A stretch of DNA of 64,000 bases from positions 14,447,501-14,511,500 of the forward strand of contig NC_066333.1 of the NCBI RefSeq assembly GCF_022539315.1. The letters run 5' to 3'. Source of the stretch: Serinus canaria (lineage: Eukaryota; Chordata; Aves; Passeriformes; Fringillidae). Below, in pieces: positions 1 through 10,330 of the stretch. A program made the translations under genes and the position numbers. The notes beneath the pieces are model-generated. The model was not told where the DNA came from, did not search any database, and saw nothing but the letters and a program-made list of their open reading frames with translations. Position 1 is the stretch's first letter. Each line of letters begins with the position of its first letter.

Positions 1-3000
1 GAGTTGCAATATATTGAACTGACACAGAAGAAAGAACCTGTTAGCTGTCCTGGACTGGTGTTCTAAGGCAGCATGTTCAATTTGAAACAGAAATGGTTCT
101 GTAATTTCTTTAGCCAGTAGAACAGAAAAACAATTTCCATATCATCATCCCAATGAAATGTGGAGTCTCAGACTGGCTAAACCCACCCCTTTCCAGCCTT
201 TAGCCAGCGGGCATTGCCAGGACTGCAGCTGGCATGTCTGTGTGAGCACTCACACAAGCGTGCTTTGCTACCCTGGTGCAGCTTTGCTGCCCTGGTGCCC
301 TGGCAGAAATCCAGCCAAAGCCCACACTTCACACACAAACCACTGCCTTCCACCCCTCTAGAGGAGCACAGGAAACATGGGACCCTGTGGAGGCTTTGGT
401 GCTGGAACCATGACAATACAGGCCTAGTGCAAGCCATGTCCAGAGCATCAGCCACTCCAAGAGAAGGCTTTGTCTGCCTTCTAAAGAGCTGTTCTCTCTC
501 CTTGTGCTTGGGAGAAAGCAGGCATAAAAGACATTCTGCCACCTTCCCCAGGGACTGACAGAGCTCAGGGCTGCTGTCAGAAGTCTCCAAAACTCCCAAA
601 AAAGTCTGAATTGTGGTGGTCATTTGAGCACTTGGGACTATTGATGTAATAAAACATCACAGATGTCAGCAATGGATGTACAGCTGTAAAACTGTCTGTG
701 CAATGCAGTTCAAAACATCCTGAGAATGGGAAAGAACATTCTGCTTAACCCTGTACACTTTATACTCACCCCACACTAGGATGTCCCTATGAGCAATAAA
801 AGCCAAACATTGTGCAAGCCAGAGACAGATACCTATGACTTTGGTAAGTAGTTTTTGTTCAAACAAAGCATTCTCTATAAAATTATCTTTCCCTTTTTCC
901 CTGAAAAGCAACCTCAGCATAGCACTGAGCCTACAGTTCCATCTTCCATGGCAAAGCACATGAGCCTCCTCCTAACTCTGTTACTAATGGCTTCCTGTTA
1001 AGACTTGTACAGCATTTACACTGTAATCCAAATGAAAGTGTTCTGTGATTTAACGAGTGACACTGTCAGTTTAATGGCATTTTTATTGCTACACTTTTAA
1101 TGTTTCTGCACAAAGATCAACCAGGGAAAAAGGAAGAAGCCTGTTTTGAAAATATCAGTAGTACAGTACAGATTCCCTTTTCCTAGAGGGACTGCTGTAG
1201 TTGATTAGTATTCTGTTAGACATTCTTGGACATCATCACCAGCTCTTTCTCCCCCTACACTGTGAGCTCACAGCCCATGCACTGACTTTATACAGGTGGT
1301 TATAATTCCAAGGACTGCATCCAGTGTTGATGCAGGCAGTTGTGCAAGGCTGTAGTTTCACAAATGGCTTTAAACTGATCTGTAAATGAGTTACTGCCAA
1401 AGAAGGCAATCCCATCCTTCTTCCATCCCTGCCCTTACCACATGACTGAACACCTCCTCTCATGCCTGCGGTAACTCTTGGGGGGTTGCACACTGAGCTT
1501 GTCAGGGAGCAAATCTGATTCAAAAAAGGACCTTTTGTTTGTTTGCCTTCCAGTTAATTTGATCTGGATCAGCTGATCAGTTCCTGATCCTGTTCACCAC
1601 AGTGTCACAAAGGAAGTGGTGAAAACATGCAACAATGTCAAAAGGGAAAAAAGGGTAGCTCACACTTCAGTTAAGTTCAACAATAAAAACACAGTCCAAG
1701 CTACACCAATGTTTCCAGGTTACATGAATTTAGCCTTATAGATACAAAATGTGTGCACTACAATAACCATGGAGAGAGTTTTATACTGGGTACAAGATGC
1801 ACAGGGAGCCTATAAATGACAAAATTGTATTATGTATTATGACCAAGCTCTCTATTTTGTGCTGATGTGATATGAAACTGGCTCAGCCCATCTTTAGCAA
1901 AGATCTTTATCAAATGCAGGCCTCCGTCACTCTAAGTATTTAGCGGAGAAGAACTCACATATAATCTCAGAAATGCATGTTAGTTTACTTATATACTCCA
2001 GTATTAAAAAAAGAACCTGACCAAAACTGCAGGTGCAGACAGTAAATCCCAGAACTGACATCTCTGCACAGCTGCATTTGGAACACCAAGTGTCAAAGAT
2101 GCAGGAGATGCAGCAGCACCTTCTGTGATGTTTGCTCCTCTTCCTCACACAGCACATGGAGTGGGCCCCAGCCCAGTCAGTTCCTCAGGCATGGTCTGAT
2201 CTTAATTCACCAAAACCCTTTCAGATGGCAGCAGACTGCTGAGCTAGTGCCAATCCCTTGCCCCAAAATCAGGCTCTATATCTTCAACACCACTGAGGTG
2301 CGTCAGGAAAAGCAAAGAATGGAACTGGAGGAAAAAAGGGAAGGTGGATAGATGCCATATACTCCAGGTCTATTTATGTGCCATAAAACATTTTTTTCTA
2401 TGATCTTCAGCTCTCTGTTCCATGCAGAAGATTTTTTCCAGCTTTGGTTGTGAAAACACCACAAATTTTGAACCAGCCACAGAATTCCAGCATCCACCTC
2501 CTCGCTACAATTTCCCTGCATCGGTTGTGCTGACACAGAGGTAGGTGGCTTTTCCTGTTCAATGTACTGGCAGAGGAAATAATGCAAGTGCAGTCAGGAA
2601 TGAGCAATTTATAACAAAACAAAAACAAGCACTATTGTTCATGCTATTTTTACTTCATATACTTACAGAGAACAAAATACAGAGAGAGAACCTTTGCTTG
2701 ACTGTATTAGTGCAGCTCAAATACTTATTTGCATATAATCTGCAAATCTTCCAGCAGTACTCTCTCAAAAGAATAAATTTTGTAAGAATGTTAATTTGTC
2801 AGAAAAAAGTGTAAGGAGTTGCAAACTCGTAAATGGTCGCATATGGGGAAAAATCACTTGGACCAACCCCAGTTTAATTGACTATTTACTAAGAATCTGA
2901 CAAACTTCCAATTTACAAAAAGAAAAAAAGAATTTGAAAAATTTTTTAAAAAATCATCCTACATCAAGCATATTGAAGTTTGATACATCTTCTTTTCTTT

Positions 3001-6000
3001 AGATAAATATACCTGAGCCTGTTGTCAAGGCTATGCTTCTCCATTGTTGGCTTTAGAGGGTAAAGATCAGATCATATAGCATTATGTCAGGAGTAATAGA
3101 AACACTTTCTGCACCTGACTTAAAAACAAAACTGCTTAAAACTACCCTGAATTGAGAAGGACCATTTGATTAATTAAACCAAAAATCTTCTCTAAGTTCA
3201 AGAGCTCAGTGAGAACCCTTAATTACATAATCAAAAATTATATCAGGAAAGAACATAATGAAAACCTAATTATGCACTTTTTAGTATGTGATTAGTTTTA
3301 AGTAGGTGGGTATGATTGAGGAAGAGCAAAAGGGGGGAAATAATGATTAAAGTGAATCAGACAGTGGAAAGAAAAGAAGTATCAGAGGAGTGAGTAATAG
3401 CAATTTCAGCCTTCTCCCCAAGTGTCTTCCAAAATTGAATGTTTTGACTTGAATACAGAATGTATGAAATAACACATGCTTCTTCTTCAATTGTATGTGT
3501 TTAGGATTTGACACAAATCTGAAACCTATGAAAAGGAAATAGGCTGCATTTCCAATTAATTAATGAGTTCAATACCAGGAATATTTTCAAAAAGTTTTGT
3601 CCATCTCTCCAGAGCTCATGGGAAGGCTGCAACTCTCCGTTCTCATGGTCCCTCTGCCAAGTGAGACACTGATGTAACATTTTACAAAAGCCTGTGTGCA
3701 GGTCCCATGATACAGTTTATAGTATCTCCCTCTTTCTTCTCAAATCCAGAATCCTTTATGGCATGAACTGGTGTTAACCTTCAGTTTTCTCTAGGATATT
3801 AGGGTTATCAAGTAGGTGGGAATGCCAAGGAGAAGCACAAGCCTCGGTCACTGCTGTCTCATCACACTCACAGGTGGCCTAACAACCCCACAGGTAAAAT
3901 CTGAGTTGCTGACTGAAAACTCGTGTGACATTGTGGGGGCCCCTTTGAGTGGGCCCTGTCTTGCACATATTTACAGTACTCTTGAGCAGCCACTTCAGAC
4001 TCATGCATCTCAGTTTCCCTGTTTTCAAATAGACGTAATACTTATGTCCTTCTACCACACACCATGTGTCTAATTAAGTGCTTTCAGAGTTTAACTGAAC
4101 GTGTGTATTATATTATCTTCTAATCATAGAGAATGCCATCCACCCTTCCTCGCAATTCTTTTTCTTTGTTCACCATGTTCTAAGCCTTTATTTGTTCCAA
4201 GTCACTCTTCTGTCAAGTTACCTGAGCATCTTTATCTTAAACCTATTTTTAGGCTGATGTTAAAAAGAGAAATGCAAATGCTCCACTGTCAGTCTAGGTT
4301 CCCGAAGAGTCGGAAGCCAAGAAATTATTTCTGCAAAGCTCACTGCAAACTACCTCAATATATCTTGCTTGAAGATTCATAATTTGTAGAAATCAAAGGG
4401 ATTAGTTCTTAGATAGAATAAATCAGCAGTGGCTTTAGCAAAATCAGTTATCTGCAATGAATTATATAAGGACAGGTGAAAGTTGGTTCATGTCGGCCAC
4501 ACCAGAACCCAATTTTAACCACACACATGGAAATCTCTTTTAACTACATTATTTTGACTGAAGTTTCTGGAATTACTCTGTATATCTACAGATGCAATGT
4601 TGGAATTTAAATTAGCTGCTGCTATTTGATACACAGGTGCTGGAGTCAGGGTTTATTCTCTGCTCAGCAGCAGCATTTCCATGCTCTGTAGAAGCAGCAC
4701 AGACCCTCACTGTATCCTGAACAGGTCCCTGGCACACAGATTTCTTTAATATATCACACAAACCTTTTACTGCTGGCTCTCAAAGCATATAGTAGAGCTA
4801 TAAGTACAGGGAAGTGAAAGAAACATGATTAGCCATGCAAAAGGGCTTCAATATGAGGACAGTCTAACATGTTAGAGCATTTTAATTTGGTGTGGAGAGC
4901 ACACAGTGGAAATAAACTAAAGGTCTGCAAAATCTTTAAATGGTGAGTAAAGCATAGACAGTGACTGAGCTGTATTGTTTGCAGTTATGAAGTTAAGATG
5001 CAACCAAGAAAATTATCACGTCTAAAGCAATTTTTTTTCCATATAGTAATTGTTAAATGTGGAAAAAGCTGCTAAAGGATCCTGAAAAAGGCAAACACCT
5101 TGTGTGTCAAAGGAGGATTCAATAGGAAATATGCTCATTGTTGGCTAGTAAAACTGGTTTGGATACAACCTCTAGCTCAGAAAATTCTTCAACTACCTTA
5201 AGCCAGGTATGTCCCATGCAGACTTGAGTGCCAAAATTGTTTTGGGAGCCACATTTCAACCAACGTACTGATTTCCTATGAGTCTTTGGGCAGTTCTGTA
5301 CTCTTTAGGGAAAAGGGCTGTGGACTGGTAAATGCTGAACTGAAATGGTAAATTTCGGGTGCCCCATGGACATGGTGTACCCAGTCTGGAACCAAGGTAC
5401 CTGTGCTTATATGAGCAATCCCTCTCTGCTGGCCTGCCTTACTGCAGCCTTGCCTGCCTGCTGCACAGTTGCAGGCAAAGCTCATGCCCAGCTTTAAGCA
5501 TCTGTTAAAGTTGTCCTGCCCATGGTCTGCTTGAGAGCCATCTTCACCCAGAGGTGCTCCCCTGGTACACCAGCACACAGGGCTCTGCCATTCAGGGACT
5601 CTTTGAACGCTGCCGTAAGGAGATGTGCACAAAAACCTAGTGAAGATCAATACAGGAGAGGAAACTTCAGACACCTTTGCTCTTAGATGCACACTGTACC
5701 CAACTTTTCTTATTGTCCATGGGCTTTTCACCTCAGAGAGCTTCAATAAACTGCGAAATTGTGGTGTACTAAATTCTACTGAAAAGCTGCATAAACATTT
5801 TTATAAATCAAAGCATGAGAAGCTGGAATTTATTTAGCACCACAAAAACAAATATATGTATGGAATTGGCGACATAAATCAGATATACACTGTCTTCACA
5901 GACAAAGGGTCATGCAGAATAGGTAATGCCCTCCCACATTTGCCTTAGTCATCAGTTCTCTTTGGAACTATGCATGAGCAGCAATTCTCTTACAAGCCAG

Positions 6001-7580
6001 AAATAGGGATTTGCTTAAAAATTTCCAAAAGTTAGCAGAAAAAACATCTATTAACTTATTGAAATTCACAACAGTATGCTTTTAGTCTGCCTGATGAACA
6101 GATAGTGCTTTTTAGAAAGGAACAGCAGTGGTTAAAGGAGAAGAAAAAAAGTGGGGGAAAGGCAGGTGTGTGGTCTGTGAGATCTTTCTTGCTGAGCCTA
6201 AAGGCTATAGCAGTATAAAGCAAACTCTACAAACACTGGGGATTTCTAGATCTTTTTTTTACAAAATAGGGTAATAGCAAATAGGGTACCAGTCACATCT
6301 CAAACAACTTTCTGGGGTTTCCTAGAGCCTTCAGCAGGTCAAGAGTAGATAATATTTTCTCCTATAAGGCTGAATACAGTCAGTATGCAGATGAACACAT
6401 CCTGGATGATTATTTTCTTTGGTACTGTGATACCATGTGGAGACCTTACCACCTTGCTGCTATTGGGAGAGACAACATAAAAATGTAACAGCTGCAAGCA
6501 ACTTACAAGCACATGTAAATTAATTACATCTTCATGAAAAACCTTGCATTCATTAATTGATATCAGACTCCTTGTAATTGACTCCCTGACCGTTTTACAA
6601 AGTAGCAGCATTTTTTTGTTTGCTTTTGAAGTGCTCACTTGAGAACACGTATCGGCAGTAAAAATTCTCTTCAAAACTAAACAGTAGTTGTAAATTATTT
6701 CATTTTAAAAAATACAAAAAATAAAACAAAGTGAAAAGAAAACAAGCTAGAAGGGACATATTTTGAGGTGGAGTTTCAGACAGTTATCCTATAGTAGCCC
6801 TTCAATAATAAAAAAGCTTGCTGGCTAATTACATATTCTTTTTCTTTAAAATAAGAGTCTACATTAGTAACTAATAGAATATCCATTCAAAAGTAAGGAT
6901 TACGTGCATGTCTGCAATAATTTGGACTTTGCCAAAATGAATTTTCCTACAGCCAAGAGAAAACACTTTCTAAAAAAGAGGGAAAAATCTTCCTTTAATG
7001 TTAATTTCCAGTCACAAGTAGCATCCTTTTCCAAATCCTTATGCCGTAATGCTTTCCATACTGCCACTAAAGCTAGAGGAGTGTTTTGAAGCAATGTAGC
7101 TTGTACACCATGGTGACAAAAAGGCAATTGTCCTCCAGCGGTGGAGGCATCGCTCCGGTAAACATCCTACTTAGGCTGTGACAGGCTCCTGTCTCAGCAC
7201 TTGCTACGGAAATGAAATTCTTGTAGGATTTTTGAGGAAAGCACAGGAGACAGAGATAGCAAATTATCAGCTTTAAAACTAACAACTTTCTCATTCAGCC
7301 ACAGGGTGGGGGCGTAGCTTTGGTGATGGCGATTTTTCCTAACAGGGTGTATGGTTATTTAATTAGGATATTTTAAAAGAAAGTCTTACCGCCTGCCTCT
7401 TGCCCTAAACAGAAAAAACCCCAAAACCATTTGATTATTTTAAACGAGATAAACTGGACACTAAATGAGTAAATAAATGAAAATGCTGTAGTGACTTTCA
7501 GAAGAAAATGAAAGGTTAAATGTAAAGAGCTTGAAAGAAAACCAGTGAATTTAGAGTGTAATCTGACCTTCTCAAGATTC
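1..7580. other. AT-rich intergenic region upstream of PREX1
   Basis: No gene is recognised on either strand. The open frames present (up to about 156 codons, minus strand near 5276-5746) have no recognisable domain, no plausible splice context and no similarity I know, so I treat them as chance frames. Apart from a MIR-like remnant near 4.0 kb the stretch is ordinary AT-rich DNA with short A and T runs. By established vertebrate synteny the next gene upstream of PREX1 is expected to be ARFGEF2, but nothing of it is visible here. Confidence 0.6.
4003..4092 (+). repeat. MIR-like ancient SINE remnant
   Basis: The stretch begins with the CTCAGTTTCCCT block at about 4009-4020. An A-rich spacer, a TAATACTTAT segment, and a TAATTAAGTGCTTTCAGAG end follow. 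This order (cagtttcc, taatac, attaa, agtgctttgag) is the usual 3' half of MIR-type, tRNA-derived SINEs shared by amniotes. The match is by eye and heavily diverged. No target-site duplications are recognisable. Confidence 0.45.
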
Positions 7581-7589
7581 TGCTGCCCT

Positions 7590-7870
7590 GTGCGTGTCCC
7601 AGACCCGCTCTGCAGTGCTTTGCCTAGCCCAGAGCGCTCCTCGGCGCAGCTGGGACCGGCACAGAGCCCAGAGTCGCCCTGGCCGGTCCCTCCGCTCGCA
7701 CCCCGGCACTCAGGGCCATAAGGCCTTTCCCCTTTTGAACAACGGTGTTTCGGACCGACTCGGAGTGAGGGGAACGTTTGTCACTGATGAAGATGCAGAA
7801 AGTGCAACCGCAGGGCATCACGCGAGCCCTGATAACCGCACACCTTGCCCCAAGACTACCTCATTGGAGA
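7590..7870. other. CpG-enriched patch upstream of the promoter
   Basis: GC and CpG content rise sharply compared with the flanking AT-rich DNA, with CpGs in short blocks such as CTCCTCGGCGCAGC and GGACCGACTCGG. The patch is about 2 kb upstream of the PREX1 start codon and is separated from the main CpG island by about 0.9 kb of AT-rich sequence. A 113-codon + frame (7594-7935) and a 65-codon minus frame overlap it, but neither looks like a known protein. It could be an enhancer, a non-coding first exon or simply a GC-rich island. Function is not shown by the sequence. Confidence 0.35.
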
Positions 7871-8837
7871 CACGGGGAAATAAAATATTGACATTTAATA
7901 AAGATAGTTCCACGCCTAGGGCTGAAAGCATTTGACATATTTTTTTTCCCACTGCTGCAACTTTCTCTTGACCCAAGAGCTGTTTTTTCATTCCGTGTAA
8001 TCCGATATCCATGAAGCCTTAAGATCATAAGTAGGTGTGTTAGACTACCAACACTCACTCCTGAATAGAAAACTTAAAAACCAGAATAGTGATCAGTGAG
8101 AAAATAAAAAAGCCCATGTTGAGATAAAAAAAGTTCAAGAGATATTTTGGTTTAGCCAGGAGAAGATGACAATTATTACATTGTTTGTTACATTTCGTTT
8201 TGCTAAGTTTACTTTTTAAGATAGTATATCCAATAAGTGTCTCTATTATTATGCGTCTTAGGAGTTCACATTATTGACATTTTTAAATCTTCCTCTTGAA
8301 ACTTTTTTCTTAATTAAAAAGAAAAAGAAAAGAAAGGAGAAAAGAAAGTATTTGTAGTTTGACAAAAGCCTGGCAGTGTTCTTATGATGGAATGAAGACA
8401 TTTGGGAGAATCTCCACCGTTATGAACCAAGTTAGCCTTGTGGGAATGGAGGGAGCAATGTTGAATTGCAGTCCTCAGCCTGGTTTTGTTTGCATTTGCC
8501 CTGTTCGTCTGCCCTTATGCTGCACACTCACTTTGCACAAGCAATTGCAACCAACTTAAAACCTCTGCATTTTGGATTCACAGCGATGAAACCTGCTTTT
8601 GTATTTATTCTTGGTTGGCATGGGAGTCTGTTATTCCTTGTTTCTGTCCGTTTGTGTCCATTGTGCTGTGTGCATTCCTGCGTGAAACGGCGGTGTCTGT
8701 GTGACCCCCGCTTAGGGCGAGCCGGGCAGGGCCTGTAGGGCTGGGGGCAAGACCCTGCTGGTGCTGGAAGCCGCGGTGTGTTCACCGCGCTGTGCGGTGT
8801 TCGTGTGCCGTGGGGTGAGCCCCGTGTCCGGCCGCGC
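7871..8837. other. Unannotated spacer with a purine tract
   Basis: This stretch is mostly AT-rich with no gene seen. A purine-only tract rich in AAAG and AAAAG units lies near 8317-8348. From about 8690 the sequence becomes GC-rich and runs into the minisatellite. Confidence 0.5.
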
Positions 8838-9361
8838 TGTGTGACCGCGCTGTGCGGGCTGTGCGGGCTGGATGGGCTGTGTGACCGCGCTGTGCGGGCT
8901 GTGCGGGCTGTGTGACCGCGCTGTGCGGGCTGTGCGGGCTGTATGGGCTGTGTGACCGCGCTGTGCGGGCTGTGCGGGCTGGATGGGCTGTGTGACCGCG
9001 CTGTGCGGGCTGTGCGGGCTGGATGGGCTGTGTGACCGCGCTGTGCGGGCTGTGCGGGCTGGATGGGCTGTGTGACCGCGCTGTGCGGGCTGTGCGGGCT
9101 GGATGGGCTGTGTGACCGCGCTGTGCGGGCTGTGCGGGCTGGATGGGCTGTGTGACCGCGCTGTGCGGGCTGTGCGGGCTGGATGGGCTGTGTGACCGCG
9201 CTGTGCGGGCTGTGCGGGCTGGATGGGCTGTGTGACCGCGCTGTGCGGGCTGTTCGGGCTGTGTGACCGCGCTGTGCGGGCTGTGCGGGCTGTATGGGCT
9301 GTGTGACCGCGCTGTGCGGGCTGTGCGGGCTGTATGGGCTGTGTGACCGCGCTGTGCGGGC
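8838..9361. repeat. GC-rich minisatellite, 14 units of about 40 bp
   Basis: Fourteen tandem units start at each TGTGTGACCGCGC. The standard unit is that 13-mer, then two TGTGCGGGC 9-mers, then one TGGATGGGC 9-mer, for a total of 40 bp. The GTGACC landmark falls at 8841, 8881, 8912, 8952, 8992, 9032, 9072, 9112, 9152, 9192, 9232, 9263, 9303 and 9343. Eleven intervals are exactly 40 bp and two are 31 bp because they lack one 9-mer. Some copies carry TGTATGGGC instead of TGGATGGGC, and one has TGTTCGGGC. The central copies are essentially identical, which suggests recent homogenisation. Each unit carries four CpGs and three or more GGG runs on the + strand. The array ends about 0.5 kb before the PREX1 start codon. 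Confidence 0.95.
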
Positions 9362-9560
9362 TGTGTAGCAACTCAACACACGGTGAAGTGCGGGGGGTGG
9401 CAGAGGGCGAGGTGTGCGGAGTCTGCAGCGCACGGGGGTGAGGGAGTGTGGATGAGAGGCGATGCGTGAGAGGGGCTGCATGCGAGGAGAACACGCGGCC
9501 ATGAGGGTGTGCTGGACGTGGAAACGAGGACAAGGCACTACGAGGGTGTGCGGGACGAGG
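9362..9560. repeat. G-rich degenerate tail of the minisatellite region
   Basis: The sequence between the array and the promoter is strongly G/A/T-skewed on the + strand. It contains an imperfect 19-bp direct repeat (GAGGGTGTGCTGGACGTGG at 9503-9521 and GAGGGTGTGCGGGACGAGG at 9542-9560), 39 bp apart. That spacing is close to the 40-bp period of the adjoining array. It may be a decayed or independent repeat. I see no gene here. Confidence 0.55.
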
Positions 9561-9673
9561 AGATGACAAAGCCGTACTGGCCTCGCTCTCGCCCCGCCCC
9601 GCTGCTCTCGGCCGTCCCCGGGGCCGGGCTCCGCCGCCTGCGCCCGCCCCGTCCCTCCTTCCCCCCCACCACC

Positions 9674-9683
9674 GGGACTTCCC
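9674..9683 (+). promoter_or_regulatory. kappaB-like site overlapping an ETS core
   Basis: GGGACTTCCC fits the NF-kappaB consensus GGGRNNYYCC exactly. The same bases contain ACTTCC, the reverse complement of the ETS core GGAAGT. It sits between the GC boxes and the likely start region, a position where such a site could matter. P-Rex1 is prominent in leukocytes, so either factor class would be plausible. A 10-bp match alone is weak evidence. Confidence 0.35.
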
Positions 9684-9721
9684 TTCGCGCTCTATTCAGC
9701 GGTGCGCGCCGCTACCCCGGC

Positions 9722-9763
9722 ATGTCCTGCCGCCGGGCTTTGCCCAGCGCCCGGCTCCTGTAA
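9722..9763 (+). other. Upstream ORF 1 in the predicted PREX1 leader
   Basis: An ATG at 9722 opens 13 codons and stops at TAA 9761-9763, 83 bp before the PREX1 ATG. The -3 base is G and the +4 base is T, giving a moderate initiation context. It would be in the mRNA only if transcription starts upstream of 9722, which is not known. Confidence 0.35.
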
Positions 9764-9800
9764 CGCCTCGGCCCGCGGGCGAGGCAGGGCCGAGGGGGCC

Positions 9801-9815
9801 ATGGGGGGCTCCTGA
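9801..9815 (+). other. Upstream ORF 2 (MGGS-stop) in the predicted leader
   Basis: ATG at 9801 in the context GGCCATGG (G at -3, G at +4, a strong context) opens a four-codon frame ending in TGA at 9813-9815. It lies 31 bp before the main start codon. If translated, ribosomes would need to reinitiate quickly or scan past it to reach PREX1. Confidence 0.4.
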
Positions 9816-9846
9816 GGGAGCGGAGCGCCCGGCCCGCGCCGCCACC

Positions 9847-10008
9847 ATGGAGCCGCCGCCGCCGCCGCCGCCCGGCGCCCCCAGCGCCGCCGAGCCCGCC
9901 GGCTGCCCCAAGGACACCGACCGCCAGCTGCGCCTCCGCCTCTGCGTCCTCAACGAGATCCTCAGCACCGAGCGCGACTACGTGGGGACGCTCCGCTTCC
10001 TGCAGTCG
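9847..10008 (+). CDS. PREX1: PREX1 coding exon 1: N-terminal leader and start of the DH domain
   Basis: This exon encodes residues 1-54 of P-Rex1, a cytosolic and membrane-recruited exchange factor that loads GTP onto Rac downstream of PI3-kinase and G-beta-gamma. The start is chosen because CGCCGCCACCATGG is a near-perfect Kozak context and the frame leads directly into the conserved region. Residues 1-25 are a low-complexity leader with seven consecutive prolines at 3-9. From residue 26 the protein reads [14 protein letters not shown] and then [14 protein letters not shown]. This matches the first helix of the P-Rex1 DH domain much better than P-Rex2, which by recollection has [23 protein letters not shown]. 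Glu37 (LNE) corresponds to the conserved DH-region glutamate that contacts Rac (human E56 by my count). The exon ends after TCG with donor GTGAGT at 10009, phase 0. The leader is about 19 residues shorter than the human one as I recall it. Confidence 0.95.
9853..9876 (+). repeat. CCG trinucleotide run encoding polyproline
   Basis: CCG and CCC codons run in succession here and encode Pro3-Pro9 of P-Rex1. Such GC trinucleotide runs are prone to length variation, so the number of prolines may differ between individuals or species. Confidence 0.8.
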
Positions 10009-10041
10009 GTGAGTGGCCCCGCGGGGCTGGGGAGCGCCCTC

Positions 10042-10065
10042 GGGGGCGCGGCGGGGCCGGGCGGG
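10042..10065 (+). other. G-quadruplex motif just inside intron 1
   Basis: Four runs of three or more G occur at 10042-10046, 10053-10056, 10059-10061 and 10063-10065, with loops of 6, 2 and 1 nt, fitting the canonical quadruplex pattern. It is on the non-template strand about 35 nt after the exon 1 donor, in a G-rich stretch (10020-10115). This arrangement favours R-loops and could affect early elongation or splicing of the first intron. Confidence 0.65.
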
Positions 10066-10330
10066 CGGCGGAGCGGCTCCTCCCGGGGGCTCCTCCCGGG
10101 GCTGCGAGGGCGGCGGGGCGCAAGTTGTGGAAGTGTCCGCGCCCGGCTCCGCACCGCCGAGAGGGAGTTTCTGCTGGAGAGGGCCGGGGCCGCCCGGGGC
10201 CGGCAGAACCGCGGTTCTCTCGCCCCCAGCGCGGAGCGCGGGCACCGCCGGCCCCGCAGCGCTCCGGCCCCGCGGGGTGGCAGGAACGGACCCGGGAGCG
10301 GGTCTGCTCTCAGAATGCCTCGTCCCTTTG

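Larger units (their letters stand above)
9561..9846 (+). promoter_or_regulatory. PREX1 core promoter and 5' leader (predicted)
   Basis: This GC-rich stretch ends at the PREX1 start codon. GC boxes of the Sp/KLF type are visible: GCCCCGCCCC at 9591-9600 and CGCCCGCCCC at 9641-9650. No convincing TATA box is present (the AT-richest spot, CTCTATTCAG near 9690-9699, is weak). I would therefore expect dispersed initiation somewhere around 9680-9780, but the start site cannot be read from sequence alone. The leader may include two short upstream ORFs. Confidence 0.6.
8690..10330. promoter_or_regulatory. CpG island over the PREX1 promoter and exon 1
   Basis: CpG density and GC content are high throughout this block and fall to background at about 10330. 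It includes the minisatellite, the promoter, the 5' leader, exon 1 and the first ~320 bp of intron 1. A CpG island over the first exon is typical of vertebrate genes with TATA-less promoters. The boundaries are judged by eye. Confidence 0.85.

Noticed and set aside
5276..5746. 156-codon minus-strand frame upstream of PREX1
   Set aside because: No domain, no family resemblance and no supporting signals. This length is expected by chance in 64 kb read in six frames.
8528..9538. 336-codon minus-strand open frame
   Set aside because: It is mostly the translated minisatellite. The same peptide appears in another frame, there is no known domain, and the open frame is explained by the lack of antisense stop codons in the repeat unit.
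9686..9699. Possible TATA box near CTCTATTCAG
   Set aside because: It does not fit TATAWAW and the surrounding GC boxes and CpG island suggest a TATA-less promoter.
9712..10245. 177-codon and other long open frames opposite PREX1 exon 1
   Set aside because: GC-rich sequence has few stop codons. The conserved P-Rex1 frame on the + strand explains this region and the opposite frames look like low-complexity Pro/Ala/Gly/Arg.
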